Below the pieces are notes generated by a model that made no database searches, had not been told where the DNA came from, and saw only the letters and a list, made by a program, of their open reading frames with translations. The position numbers and the translations under genes were made by a program. From assembly GCA_943788405.1 (NCBI GenBank), contig CALSQD010000002.1:298850-362849 (forward strand): a DNA stretch of 64,000 nucleotides. The letters run 5' to 3'. The number at the start of each line of letters is the position of its first letter. The stretch's first letter is position 1. Origin of the DNA: an uncultured Flavobacteriales bacterium (lineage in GTDB: Bacteria > Bacteroidota > Bacteroidia > Flavobacteriales > BACL11). Of this stretch, positions 25,941 to 35,977 are shown piece by piece.

Positions 25941-26990
25941 TTACCTTTTTATTTCCATTTCACAGCTTACTGCATAATGGTCGGATAGTTCCTGCTTATG
26001 TTTGGTGTAGTTATAGCTTTTTAAGCTTTCATTATGCAAGATATAATCAATGCGTAAAGCAGGTAGTTTTACAAAACTTTGTCCTATTCCTTGTCCTGAT
26101 TCTTTAAATGCATCCTTCAAGTTTGTACTAATTGTATTGTATGCATAGGAAAGCGGGGTGTCGTTAAAGTCACCACACAAAATAATTGGGTAAGGTGAAC
26201 TTTGCATATGCTCCTTAATTACTTTAGCCTCTTGTGCTCGTTTTTTATAACTGCTTTTCATTCTGGATACTATCCCGTTTATACCTTTTTTTAGGGTTTC
26301 CTTTTGTGGGTTTTGTAAAAAGGAATAATCACTATTCTTAAACCAATTAGAAGCTAAATGTACATTGTAAATACGAATTGTATCCTTTTCTATAAGTAGG
26401 TCCGAATAGATGCAAGTATTGTTCATGCGCTCTCCTTTTATACTTACGGTAGCTTTATTTATTTGAGGATAGCTGCTATAAATAGCCATATGCCATTGGC
26501 TCTTTTTATTTTGCAAACCAATATGCCTGTATTTGTAATTTAAATTTGGAATTTCATCAGGAGTATAAAACTCTTGTATGCAAAGTATGTCAGCCTTTTC
26601 TTTTTTGAAGAATTCAACTATTTTTTCTTTTACATCAGGTTTTGGTATCCATTCATATTTATTAAACAAGCGCACATTGTAGGAAAGTACTTTTATGCTA
26701 TCAGTAGTCTCAGTTGTGGTGGGCTGTGTTCCGAAAAACAAACCTATGTATTGTATACCAATTAATAGTATAATAATATTTGCCCAAATTTGTTTTTTGA
26801 AACCAATAATCCAGTAGATAAGAAACAAGCTATTGATAAGATAAAAAACAGGAAATAATAAACCAAAAAAGGAGATAGGCCAAAAAAAAGTAGGGCTTAT
26901 ATAAGGAGATAAATAGGAGAGAAGTAACAATAGTAAACAAACAGAGTTGGTTAAATATAGTAGCTTATTTATCAGTGAAAGTCCTCTCAT
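25941..26990 (-). CDS. Membrane-anchored endonuclease/exonuclease/phosphatase-family protein
   Basis: Three hydrophobic segments fill the first 85 residues. An EEP domain follows, with SYNVRLFNKYEW, LCIQEF, the metal-site GDFNDTPLSYAY and a terminal LSDHYAV. Members cleave phosphodiesters in nucleic acids, lipids or signalling molecules; the substrate is unknown. It lies two bases downstream of a rhomboid gene and meets the YbbR-like gene tail to tail with no gap. Confidence 0.85.
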   Translation of the reverse strand: MRGLSLINKLLYLTNSVCLLLLLLSYLSPYISPTFFWPISFFGLLFPVFYLINSLFLIYWIIGFKKQIWANIIILLIGIQYIGLFFGTQPTTTETTDSIKVLSYNVRLFNKYEWIPKPDVKEKIVEFFKKEKADILCIQEFYTPDEIPNLNYKYRHIGLQNKKSQWHMAIYSSYPQINKATVSIKGERMNNTCIYSDLLIEKDTIRIYNVHLASNWFKNSDYSFLQNPQKETLKKGINGIVSRMKSSYKKRAQEAKVIKEHMQSSPYPIILCGDFNDTPLSYAYNTISTNLKDAFKESGQGIGQSFVKLPALRIDYILHNESLKSYNYTKHKQELSDHYAVSCEMEIKR

Positions 26991-26992
26991 TT

Positions 26993-27871
26993 TTATTTTT
27001 TACTGGCAGAAAATAATGTTGCTTTCTCTTCCTTGCTTAAACTTTCATATCCTGATTTTGATATTTTTTCTAGCACTAAATCAACTGCTTTTTGCTGTGC
27101 TGATTTTTCAGTGTTGAATTGTCTGTCTGTTTTTGGGCGTTTATGTACTGTTTTTAATTTGCTTTTAGGTTTAAACAAATTGCTTAGTCTGTCTATCCAC
27201 TTTGTAAATCCTACAGAATAGTCATTTCCTTTTTTCAATTGTTTGATGTAAATATAACCAAATAATGCTCCTCCTAAATGGGCAATATGTCCCCCTGCAT
27301 TTCCTTTAGGAATGCTCAACACATCCAATATCACACTAAAAATAGCAATGTGTTTTAGTTTTACAATTCCTATAAAAGGAAAGTGAACGCTATAGTTTGG
27401 GGTGTAAGTTGCAATGGCAACTACAATAGCCAATACTGCTGCTGAGGCTCCCAAAGCTTGTGCGTTTTGAGTATAAATACTTAAAGCAGGAATATAATTG
27501 TAAGCTATGATAAAGACTAATCCTCCTGTGATTCCTCCTAATATGTAAGTGCTTAATAATTGCTTAGGATTTAAGTATTGTAAAAATATTTTCCCAGCAA
27601 AGTGCAGCCATATAATGTTGAATAGCAAATGTAAAAAACCATTATGCAAAAACATATAAGTAATGAATGTCCAGGGTTGGTTAAGTAATCTACTGTTTTC
27701 GGCAGGTAAATACAACTTATTCAAAATAGGGTATAAATCAAATTGAAACATGAAGGAAAATACGCCTAGAATGCTAAAAAGTAAAAACACACCTACATTT
27801 ATGTAGATGAGTTTATTAAGGATTGTTCCTTGTTTAAATTCTTGCTTTAGCTGATTTAAAATATTATTCAT
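26993..27871 (-). CDS. Rhomboid family intramembrane serine protease (second of a tandem pair)
   Basis: This six-helix membrane protein has the rhomboid HNGFLHLLFNIIWLH motif, the catalytic serine near residue 142 in LGASAAVLA, and the catalytic histidine near 195 in HIAHLGGALFG. The C-terminal tail of about 80 residues is basic and cytosolic. Canonical GxSG reads GASA here. It overlaps the first rhomboid gene by one base. Confidence 0.88.
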   Translation of the reverse strand: MNNILNQLKQEFKQGTILNKLIYINVGVFLLFSILGVFSFMFQFDLYPILNKLYLPAENSRLLNQPWTFITYMFLHNGFLHLLFNIIWLHFAGKIFLQYLNPKQLLSTYILGGITGGLVFIIAYNYIPALSIYTQNAQALGASAAVLAIVVAIATYTPNYSVHFPFIGIVKLKHIAIFSVILDVLSIPKGNAGGHIAHLGGALFGYIYIKQLKKGNDYSVGFTKWIDRLSNLFKPKSKLKTVHKRPKTDRQFNTEKSAQQKAVDLVLEKISKSGYESLSKEEKATLFSASKK

Positions 27872-28608
27872 TAATAAAATTGGGTATTGTTTTTTTGCCA
27901 GTATTTAAGGATGATAAAGCCAAAGAGCATTCCGCCAAGGTGAGCAAAATGAGCTACATTGTCAGCAGGATTATTACTTAAACCTGCATATAGTTCCATA
28001 ATCCCATAAAGGATTACAAAGTATTTTGCTTTTATAGGAATTGCAAAATAGATGTATAGTAAGGTGTTTGGAAAAAGCATTCCAAAAGCTAAAAGGATAC
28101 CAAATACTGCTCCTGAAGCACCAACTGTTGGGGTGTTAATTAATAGGTTTAACTTGCCCATTGTAGGGTGGGTGTAGTTTTGCAAATTAGCTAGTAGGTT
28201 TCCTCCATTTTCTAGTAAAATACTTAAATCATTTGAGTTTAGTTGGGACTGTAAACTCATTATTTCATATTGGCAAACGGCCAAATGAATAAAGGCAGCT
28301 CCAATACCTGTTATCATGTAATAGGTTAAGAATCGTTTTGCTCCCCATACATTTTCCAATATTTTTCCAAACATCCAAAGGGCAAACATATTGAATAGTA
28401 AATGAGTGAAATTGGCATGCATAAAAAAGTGAGTAATCAGCTGATGTGGCATAAAATTATCCGACTGAAACTGATGCAGGGCAAACCATTTTGTAAAATC
28501 TATTCCATAGATTTCTAAAGAAATAGTTGCTAAAAAAAACAAACCATTAATGATGAGTAGGTTTTTTACTACTTCCGGTAATTGGCTAAAGCTAGATGGT
28601 CTGTACAT
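27871..28608 (-). CDS. Rhomboid family intramembrane serine protease (first of a tandem pair)
   Basis: The 245-residue protease has HANFTHLLFNMFALWMFG, the catalytic serine near residue 165 in GASGAVFG, and the histidine near 221 in HFAHLGGMLFG. It cleaves membrane proteins within the bilayer; targets are unknown. It sits one base downstream of mutL and one base overlaps the next rhomboid, forming a mutL-rhomboid-rhomboid-EEP operon. Confidence 0.9.
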   Translation of the reverse strand: MYRPSSFSQLPEVVKNLLIINGLFFLATISLEIYGIDFTKWFALHQFQSDNFMPHQLITHFFMHANFTHLLFNMFALWMFGKILENVWGAKRFLTYYMITGIGAAFIHLAVCQYEIMSLQSQLNSNDLSILLENGGNLLANLQNYTHPTMGKLNLLINTPTVGASGAVFGILLAFGMLFPNTLLYIYFAIPIKAKYFVILYGIMELYAGLSNNPADNVAHFAHLGGMLFGFIILKYWQKNNTQFY

Positions 28609-28609
28609 A

Positions 28610-30364
28610 TTAAAAGTATTTTTCTAAATCAGCAGTTTGTAAGTTTATTAAAGTAGCTTTTCCTAGTGGACAAACGCTTGGTGTTTCACATTTTAGCAGT
28701 TCAGCTTTTAGGGAAAGCATTTCTTCAGTACTTAGTTTTTTTTGTTCGTTTATTCCTAAACTTAAAGCAAGTGATATGGCTAGTCCATTGTGCTGTGCAG
28801 TTTGTAATTCTTCATTATTTTTGTGCTGCTCAATTAAATGTTCTATTACAAATTGTAAATTTTCTTCTTGGCATTCAGGTGGAATTCCTAATATAGCGAT
28901 ACTATCATTTTCTTGTATTTCAAATGAAAAACCAACAGCTAATAAATCACTTTTTAAATGATTAATTACAGCAATATCTTGCTTGTTTAGCTCTATATCT
29001 TTTGGAAATAATAATTGTTGTGATTGCCCTTTATTATTGGCAAGTACTGTACTGAAATACTCAAACAATATGCGTTTGTGTGCTCTGCTTTGGTGCAATA
29101 AAATTATTCCTTTATCTGTAGGAAATGCAATATACTTATTAGCAATTTGCATTACTTCACTTGTTTTATTTTCTACTTTAAAAGGAGTGTCTAATTGTTT
29201 TGTTTCATATGATGGCTCCTGTGGAATGTATTGTTCTGTAGGGTTAAAACTTGTTGTTTTTCCAAAAGGATTATAGGATGTATCTACTTTTATTTTTGGT
29301 TCTTTTAAAGTTGCTGAACTTGTGCTTGGTGCAATATCAAAAGAAAGTTCTTGTGAAAAATCCAAAGTTGGAGCAATATTGTATTGCCCTAATGAGCGTT
29401 TTACGCACGACCTTAGTATTGCATATATTGCTTTTTCATCCTCAAACTTAATTTCAGTTTTTGTAGGGTGAATATTAATATCAATTAATGTTGGATCTAT
29501 TTCCATATTAATGAAAAAGGATGGAAAATAATTATGTGGAATTAACTCTTCAAAAGCTTTGCTTACAGCGTGGTGTAAATAATGGTTTTTAATAAATCTT
29601 CCGTTTACAAAAAAGTATTGTTCCCCTCTTGTTCTTCTTGCTGATTCAGGTTTTCCTATAAAACCATTAAGCCTTACTACTGATGTTTCTTCTTCAATAG
29701 GTACTAGTGTTTCATTTTTCTTACCACCAATAATATTTACAATTCTTTGCCTAAAATTACTGCTTGGTAAATGAAATAGTTCATTGTTATTATGAAATAG
29801 CTGCATTTTTACTTCAGGGTTTGCTAATGCTACTCGTGTAAATTCTTCAGTAATATGGCGCATTTCTACCATGTCAGATTTTAAGAAATTACGCCTAGCA
29901 GGTACATTGTAAAATAGGTTTTTTACTTTTATTGAAGTTCCGTTTGCAGTAGCACAATCATCATGTGTTTTTATTTCACTTCCTTCAATTATTAGGTGAT
30001 TTCCTAGTTCGTTATCCGTCAGTTTTGTGTTTATTTCTACATGAGCTATTGCTGCAATTGAGGCCATTGCTTCACCTCTAAAGCCCATAGTTTGTATGGC
30101 AAATAAATCATCAGCACTTCTAATTTTTGAAGTGGCATGTCGTTCAAAACACATACGCACATCTGTTTCGCTCATCCCACAACCATTGTCTACTACTTGC
30201 AATAGGGTTTTTCCTGCATCTTTTACATACAGTTTTATTTCGCTACCTCCAGCATCCAATGCGTTTTCAAGCATTTCTTTTACTGCAGAAGCAGGTCTTT
30301 GAATAACTTCTCCTGCTGCTATTTGGTTGGCAACATGGTCAGGTAATAATTGTATGATATCCAA
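28610..30364 (-). CDS. mutL: DNA mismatch repair protein MutL
   Basis: The N-terminal GHKL ATPase is complete: ENALDAG at residues 33-39, DNGCGM, RGEAMASI, and RRNFLKSD. A variable linker and a C-terminal dimerisation domain follow. The region that carries DQHAxxE(R) in endonuclease-type MutL reads HQSRAHKRILFE here, lacking the metal-binding aspartate, so strand nicking may be absent. The total of 584 residues is normal. Confidence 0.94.
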   Translation of the reverse strand: MDIIQLLPDHVANQIAAGEVIQRPASAVKEMLENALDAGGSEIKLYVKDAGKTLLQVVDNGCGMSETDVRMCFERHATSKIRSADDLFAIQTMGFRGEAMASIAAIAHVEINTKLTDNELGNHLIIEGSEIKTHDDCATANGTSIKVKNLFYNVPARRNFLKSDMVEMRHITEEFTRVALANPEVKMQLFHNNNELFHLPSSNFRQRIVNIIGGKKNETLVPIEEETSVVRLNGFIGKPESARRTRGEQYFFVNGRFIKNHYLHHAVSKAFEELIPHNYFPSFFINMEIDPTLIDINIHPTKTEIKFEDEKAIYAILRSCVKRSLGQYNIAPTLDFSQELSFDIAPSTSSATLKEPKIKVDTSYNPFGKTTSFNPTEQYIPQEPSYETKQLDTPFKVENKTSEVMQIANKYIAFPTDKGIILLHQSRAHKRILFEYFSTVLANNKGQSQQLLFPKDIELNKQDIAVINHLKSDLLAVGFSFEIQENDSIAILGIPPECQEENLQFVIEHLIEQHKNNEELQTAQHNGLAISLALSLGINEQKKLSTEEMLSLKAELLKCETPSVCPLGKATLINLQTADLEKYF

Positions 30365-30376
30365 TGCTAGTTTAGC

Positions 30377-30616
30377 TTAGTTGATAATTAATTTGTAAGC
30401 TAGCAAAGATAAAATAATAATCAGAAATAGAATTCTATATTTCCTCCCTTTTTGTGCAGGATGCTTTATGTTAGTTCTTTTAAACTTTAAAGGAGATTTT
30501 CCTTCTTTTTTTAGTTGTTCTCTTCTTTCTTTTTGAGCATCATAATACCTTGGTTTAAACGAGAAGTTTTTAGCGTTAGGTGCTTTGAAAAATGAAGGAA
30601 GTTTAGGTGCTTGCAT
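30377..30616 (-). CDS. Small basic single-pass membrane protein upstream of mutL
   Basis: The 79-residue product is strongly basic (RYYDAQKERREQLKKEGK, then KFKRTNIKHPAQKGRKYR) with one C-terminal membrane segment (ILFLIIILSLLAYKLII). It has no recognised domain. It is 12 bases upstream of mutL on the same strand, so co-transcribed. The basic part faces the cytosol by the positive-inside rule. Confidence 0.65.
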   Translation of the reverse strand: MQAPKLPSFFKAPNAKNFSFKPRYYDAQKERREQLKKEGKSPLKFKRTNIKHPAQKGRKYRILFLIIILSLLAYKLIIN

Positions 30617-30723
30617 AGGTGCGAAAATAATGAAAAAGGTTTTAATCTTTTTGGTTAATAAGTAATCATTTTCAAATTGTGAAATGTTTTTAAAATCAGG
30701 AACTATTTTTAATTTTACCAGCT

Positions 30724-33666
30724 ATGAGAAAAATACTAGTTCTATTTATTTTTACTGCTATTTTAGGTAGTATTTCAAACACTTTACAAGCGCAAAACAA
30801 AGCGGTATTCTTAAATGATTCCACTCTATGGGCAGATAGTGTAATAGCTACTCTATCAGCAGAAGAGCGAATTGCCCAGCTCTTTATGGTTGCTGCATAT
30901 TCTAATAAAGGAGAAGCTCATCTCACTCAAATTACTGATTTGGTAAATCATTATAATATTGGAGGGGTAATGTTTTTGCAAGGTGGCCCAGTAAGGCAAG
31001 CTAAATTTACTAACCATATTCAGTCAAATTCCAAAGTTCCTTTAATGATTGCTATTGATGCAGAATGGGGAGTAGCTATGCGACTAGATTCTGCTTTGCG
31101 TTTTCCTTGGCAAATGACTCTTGGTGCAATTGAAGATACTAATTTAATTTATGATATGGGGGTAGAGGTAGCTCGCCAATGCAAGTTATTAGGAACTCAC
31201 ATTAATTTCGCTCCTGTTGTTGATGTAAATTCAAATCCTAAAAATCCGATTATAAATAATCGTTCTTTTGGTGAAAATCCTGAGAAAGTAGGGCGTATGG
31301 GTGTTGCTTATATGAAGGGGATGCAGGATAATCATGTATTGGCTTGTGCTAAACATTTTCCTGGCCATGGTGATACTGATGCTGATTCGCATAAAACCTT
31401 GCCAGTTGTAAATCATTTAAAGTATCGCTTGGAAGAAGTGGAGTTAGTTCCATTCAAAAAGTTAATTAACAATGGTTTGGGTTCTGTTATGGTAGCCCAT
31501 CTTAATATTCCTGTATTGGATGATACAGAAAATTTGGCAGTTACCTTATCACCTAAGGTGGTTAATGGTTTACTTAAAGAAGAAATGGGGTTTACAGGGC
31601 TTGCAATTACTGATGCCTTAAACATGAAAGGAGTGAGTCAGTTTTATGCGCCAGGAGAGGTGGATGTAAAAGCATTATTGGCAGGAAATGATGTGCTACT
31701 TTTTGCTGAAGATGTGCCCAAAGCAATTGAAGAAATTAAAAAAGCCATTGCACAAAATAAAATATCGCAAGCTGAAATTGATGCAAGATGTTTGAAAATT
31801 TTGAAAGCTAAACAGTGGATGGGCTTAGATGATTATGCTCCAATTGATTTGCAAAAAGTTGCTGATGAAATCATAACAAAAGAAACAGAATTAATAGATA
31901 AAAAATTGGTAAAATCATCTATAACATTATTACAGAATTATGATGATTTATTGCCTTTAAAACGCTTGGATACTTTAAGGATTGCAGCTGTTAGCATTGG
32001 GGAGGATGCTAATGATTTTAAAGCTATGTTGAGTAATTATGCTTCAGTTACTCATTTTAAAATTGATGAGAAAGCAAGTAATACTGAACAAGCTGTTCTG
32101 TTGAATAAGTTGTCAAAATATAATTTAGTAATTGCTAGTGTGTACAAGTCGAATGCTAATGCATGGAAATCTTATAAAATTGATAGAAAAGCAGATATTT
32201 TATTGCAATCTATTGCTATGCAATCCAAAGTTGTGGTGCCAATTTTTGCGAATCCTTATAGTGTAAATTCATTTTTATTTACTAATAATTTTGATGCACT
32301 TTTATTAGGCTATCAAAATAGTAAAGTTGCACAACAGCAAGTTGCACAAGCTATTTTTGGTGGAATAGGAATGAGTGGTAAAATCCCTGTTACTACTAAA
32401 CATTTTGAAATTAATTCAGGAATAAATACTGAGGCAATACGAATGGTTTATGTAAGTCCAGAAGAAATAGGATTTAATGCAGATAAACTTTACAAAATAG
32501 ATAGTATTGCCCAAAATGCTATTGCTGAAAAAGCAACTCCTGGTTGTCAAATTCTCATTGCCAAAGAGGGTAATATATTATTTAATAAATCGTATGGTTA
32601 TCATACTTATGATGAGAAAATAGCGGTTAAAAATTCGGATGTATATGATATTGCTTCCATTACTAAAATTGCAGCAACAGTTCCATTATTGATGCAAATG
32701 GTTGATGAAGGGAATTTGAGTTTGGATGATGAGTTAGGAAAATATTTGGAGTTAGATTCAACTGATAAATCAGCATTGATTATTCGAGAAATTTTAGCAC
32801 ATCAATCAGGGCTATATCCTTGGATTCCATTCTATAGACAAACTTTAGAGAAAGATTCTATTTCAGGGTTAATGCAATTAAGAGATACTTTATATAGTAA
32901 TAAATCGGGCAAGGAATTTCCCATCAAAGTAGCTGATGGTATTTTCTTGCACCATTCTTATCCTGATAGTATTATTCAACAAATTATAGCTTCTGAACTG
33001 TTAGAGAAAAAAGAATATCGTTATTCTGATTTAGGGTATTATTTATTTAAAGAATTAATTGAGAATTCTTATGGTGATTATCTAAATGCTGTTATTTATA
33101 ATGAGTTTCATGATCGTTTAGGGATGTCTAATACTTCTTATAATTTTTCAAATTTTTTAAATAAAGATAGAATAGTGCCAACAGAAGAAGATTTTATTTT
33201 TAGAAGTCAGCTTTTGGATGGATATGTGCATGATATGGGAGCTGCAATGCAAGGTGGGATTGGTGGCCATGCAGGGCTTTTTTCCAATGCAAATGATTTG
33301 GCAAAATTAATGCAAATGTATTTGCAAAATGGAGAGTATGCTGGTGAAAGATATTTGTCAGAAGAAGTAGTGAATGAATTTACAAAATGTCAATTCCCTA
33401 ACAATGATAATAGGAGAGGAGCTGGTTTTGATAAGGTTGCTTTACCTGATCAAGAAGGTGGTCCTGCAAGTGAGAATGCAAGCCCTGAAGGTTTTGGTCA
33501 TTCAGGTTTTACAGGTACTTTAGTTTGGGCTGACCCAAAAACTCAAATTGTTTATGTATTTTTATCCAATAGAATTCATCCTGATGCAAGTAATAAAAAG
33601 TTATTAAAAATGGATGTAAGAACAGAGATTATGAAAGTAATTTATGATAGTTTAAATGACAAATAA
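30724..33666 (+). CDS. Secreted GH3 N-acetylhexosaminidase-like / beta-lactamase-family fusion
   Basis: A signal peptide leads into a glycoside hydrolase family 3 N-terminal domain (residues 40-390) with the NagZ-type KHFPGHGDTDADSHKTLP near 210. A GH3 C-terminal-like domain follows (400-580). The last 380 residues form a serine beta-lactamase/penicillin-binding fold with SITK near 644, a tyrosine motif YSD near 765 and GHSGFTGT near 922. It likely cuts amino-sugar glycans and amide or ester bonds in cell-wall material in the periplasm. The 980-residue length is normal for this fusion. It overlaps bshA by 11 bases. Confidence 0.88.
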   Translation: MRKILVLFIFTAILGSISNTLQAQNKAVFLNDSTLWADSVIATLSAEERIAQLFMVAAYSNKGEAHLTQITDLVNHYNIGGVMFLQGGPVRQAKFTNHIQSNSKVPLMIAIDAEWGVAMRLDSALRFPWQMTLGAIEDTNLIYDMGVEVARQCKLLGTHINFAPVVDVNSNPKNPIINNRSFGENPEKVGRMGVAYMKGMQDNHVLACAKHFPGHGDTDADSHKTLPVVNHLKYRLEEVELVPFKKLINNGLGSVMVAHLNIPVLDDTENLAVTLSPKVVNGLLKEEMGFTGLAITDALNMKGVSQFYAPGEVDVKALLAGNDVLLFAEDVPKAIEEIKKAIAQNKISQAEIDARCLKILKAKQWMGLDDYAPIDLQKVADEIITKETELIDKKLVKSSITLLQNYDDLLPLKRLDTLRIAAVSIGEDANDFKAMLSNYASVTHFKIDEKASNTEQAVLLNKLSKYNLVIASVYKSNANAWKSYKIDRKADILLQSIAMQSKVVVPIFANPYSVNSFLFTNNFDALLLGYQNSKVAQQQVAQAIFGGIGMSGKIPVTTKHFEINSGINTEAIRMVYVSPEEIGFNADKLYKIDSIAQNAIAEKATPGCQILIAKEGNILFNKSYGYHTYDEKIAVKNSDVYDIASITKIAATVPLLMQMVDEGNLSLDDELGKYLELDSTDKSALIIREILAHQSGLYPWIPFYRQTLEKDSISGLMQLRDTLYSNKSGKEFPIKVADGIFLHHSYPDSIIQQIIASELLEKKEYRYSDLGYYLFKELIENSYGDYLNAVIYNEFHDRLGMSNTSYNFSNFLNKDRIVPTEEDFIFRSQLLDGYVHDMGAAMQGGIGGHAGLFSNANDLAKLMQMYLQNGEYAGERYLSEEVVNEFTKCQFPNNDNRRGAGFDKVALPDQEGGPASENASPEGFGHSGFTGTLVWADPKTQIVYVFLSNRIHPDASNKKLLKMDVRTEIMKVIYDSLNDK

Positions 33667-34801
33667 ATTAAAAATAGGAATTGTTTGTTATCCCACTTAT
33701 GGTGGGAGTGGTGTAGTAGCTACTGAACTTGGTATTGCCTTGGCTGACAAAGGGCATGAAGTCCATTTTATTTCTTATGATCAACCTTTTCGTTTAGATT
33801 TATTTTCTGATAAAATCTATTATCATGAAGTTACAGTTCCTGATTATCCTTTGTTTGAATATGCTCCATATGAACTTAATTTAACAAGTAAATTAGTAGA
33901 TGTCGCTTTACATGAAGAACTTAATATTTTGCATGTACACTATGCAATACCTCATGCTTCAGCAGCAGTAAATGCAAAGCAGATATTAGCAACTCATGGT
34001 ATAGATATTCCAATTGTTACTACTTTACATGGTACGGATATTACATTACTTGGGAAAGACAAATCCTTTAAGCCAGTAATTGAATATGCTATAAATATGT
34101 CAGATGCTGTTACGGCTGTTTCTGAAGATTTAAAAAAAGAAACACTTGATTATTTTAATATTAAAAATGAGATAAAGACTATCCCTAATTTTATTGATAT
34201 GAATTTATATCAGCAAAAAGTTGATGATAAATTAAGAAATAGATTTGCTAAAAAAGAAGAATTTATTTTAACACATATTTCGAACTTCAGAAAGGTTAAA
34301 AGGGTTGAGGATGTTGTAAAAGTATTTAATAAAGTGCAAAAGCAGGTGCCTGCAAAATTACTAATGATAGGGGATGGCCCAGAGCGTTTAAAAGCAGAAC
34401 AATTGTGCCGAAAATTAGGAATTTGTGATAAGGTTAAGTTTTTAGGAAAATTAAAAGTAATTGAAAATATGCTGGCCATTTCTGATGTGTTTATTTTGCC
34501 TTCAGAAACAGAGAGTTTTGGATTGGTGGCACTAGAAGCTATGGCAAGTAAGGTGGCTGTAATTTCTACAAATAATGGAGGGCTTCCTGAAGTGAATGTT
34601 GATGGGAAAACTGGTTATTTATCTCAGGTAGGGGATGTGAGTAAAATGGCAGAAGACACGCTAAGTTTATTTAAAGATAAGGAGCAATTAAATGCATTTA
34701 AAATAAATGCTTTGGCGCATGCTTATACTTTTGATTTGCCAAATATTTTGCCGCAATATGAGGCAGTTTATCAAGCACTTTCTTGTAAAATGAAATCATG
34801 A
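33656..34801 (+). CDS. bshA: N-acetyl-alpha-D-glucosaminyl L-malate synthase BshA
   Basis: The GT4 glycosyltransferase opens GIVCYPTYGGSGVVATELG, a BshA hallmark, with HVHYAIPHASAA, TTLHGTDITLLG, a donor-binding KRVEDVVKVF and the ESFGLVALEAMA C-terminal motif. BshA joins UDP-GlcNAc to L-malate in the first step of bacillithiol synthesis. bshB and bshC are not in the window. It overlaps the GH3 fusion gene and coaE (4 bases). Confidence 0.93.
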   Translation: MTNKLKIGIVCYPTYGGSGVVATELGIALADKGHEVHFISYDQPFRLDLFSDKIYYHEVTVPDYPLFEYAPYELNLTSKLVDVALHEELNILHVHYAIPHASAAVNAKQILATHGIDIPIVTTLHGTDITLLGKDKSFKPVIEYAINMSDAVTAVSEDLKKETLDYFNIKNEIKTIPNFIDMNLYQQKVDDKLRNRFAKKEEFILTHISNFRKVKRVEDVVKVFNKVQKQVPAKLLMIGDGPERLKAEQLCRKLGICDKVKFLGKLKVIENMLAISDVFILPSETESFGLVALEAMASKVAVISTNNGGLPEVNVDGKTGYLSQVGDVSKMAEDTLSLFKDKEQLNAFKINALAHAYTFDLPNILPQYEAVYQALSCKMKS

Positions 34802-35373
34802 AAAAAATAGGATTAACTGGTGGGATTGGAGTTGGAAAAACATTTGTTGCTGAGTTATTTCAGCAATTGGGTGTTCCTGTTTTTAATGCAGATATTGAAG
34901 CTAAAAAATGCATGGTTGAGGATAAAAAACTAATGTCTGCTGTTCAGTTAGCTTTTGGTGAAAATGTATATGTAAATAATATTTTGCAAAAAGAAGAATT
35001 AGCAAAAATTGTATTTAATAATAGTGAAGCATTGAAACAGTTAAACGCTTTGGTTCATCCTGTGGTAAAACAAAAGTTTGAAGATTGGTGTAAAAATCAA
35101 AGAGCTAAGTTGGTGATAAAAGAAGCCGCTATATTATTTGAATCAGATTCGCATTTAGGATTGGATGCAGTTATTTGTGTGAGTGCTTCAGAAAAATTAA
35201 GAATTGCAAGAGTACAAAAGCGAGATGGAAGTTCGGTGGAGGAAATAGAAAGTAGAATAAATAAACAAATGTCACAAGCTGAAAAAGAAGGCTTATCGGA
35301 TTTTGTTATTGTAAATAATGAAAAGCAATTATTGTTGCCTCAAGTTGTTTCAATTATTAAAGAAATGGAGTAA
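34798..35373 (+). CDS. coaE: Dephospho-CoA kinase
   Basis: The 191-residue P-loop kinase has GLTGGIGVGKT at residues 5-15, NADIEAKKCM, and the CoaE-type LVIKEAAILFES, then the RVQKRDGSSVEEIESRI lid. It phosphorylates dephospho-CoA to CoA. The ATGA overlap with bshA shows coupling. Its 3' end overlaps the Sua5-family gene on the other strand by 17 bases. Confidence 0.94.
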   Translation: MKKIGLTGGIGVGKTFVAELFQQLGVPVFNADIEAKKCMVEDKKLMSAVQLAFGENVYVNNILQKEELAKIVFNNSEALKQLNALVHPVVKQKFEDWCKNQRAKLVIKEAAILFESDSHLGLDAVICVSASEKLRIARVQKRDGSSVEEIESRINKQMSQAEKEGLSDFVIVNNEKQLLLPQVVSIIKEME

Positions 35374-35977
35374 TATCTCCTTTTCCTTCACGAATTATTT
35401 CAGGAGTATTATTAGTGCAGTCTATGATAGTTGATGGGATTACCTCTCCATATCCCCCATCAATAACCATATCTACCAATTTTCCAAAATGCTCATGGAT
35501 TAGTTCCGGGTCAGTGCTGTATTCTATTACCATATCCTTATCTTTTACGGATGTGGTAACAATAGGATTTCCTAATTCTTGTACAATTTCTCTGGGGATA
35601 TTATTGTTGGGGATACGAATTCCAATTTCTTTTTTTGAATTTTTAAATAATTTAGGAATGGCATTGTTGGCTTCCAATATAAAGGTGTATGGCCCTGGTA
35701 ATGTTTTTTTCATCAACTTATAAGTTGAGGTTGCTAAATGCTTGGTGAAATCAGCAATATGGCTTAGGTCATAACATACAAATGCAAGATTATGTTTTTT
35801 AATATCTAAACACTTAATACGACATAATTTTTCCATTGCTTTTTTATTATTTACATCACAACCAATTCCGTAAACAGTGTCAGTAGGGTAAATAATTACA
35901 CCTCCTTTTTTAAGGCAATCAACTACTTTTTTTATTTGCCTTGGGTCAGGGTTTTCAGGGTGAATTCGTATGAGCAT
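35357..35977 (-). CDS. Sua5/YciO/YrdC family L-threonylcarbamoyladenylate synthase-like protein
   Basis: The 206-residue protein has the YrdC fold motifs GGVIIYPTDTVYGIGCD, KCLDIKKHNLAFVC, LPGPYTFILEAN and VDGGYGEVIPSTIIDC. It lacks the Sua5 C-terminal domain. TsaC-type members make threonylcarbamoyl-AMP for tRNA t6A, but YciO-type paralogues differ in activity; the KxR/SxN details are not clear enough to choose. The 39-codon membrane protein gene lies immediately upstream. Confidence 0.85.
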   Translation of the reverse strand: MLIRIHPENPDPRQIKKVVDCLKKGGVIIYPTDTVYGIGCDVNNKKAMEKLCRIKCLDIKKHNLAFVCYDLSHIADFTKHLATSTYKLMKKTLPGPYTFILEANNAIPKLFKNSKKEIGIRIPNNNIPREIVQELGNPIVTTSVKDKDMVIEYSTDPELIHEHFGKLVDMVIDGGYGEVIPSTIIDCTNNTPEIIREGKGDITPFL

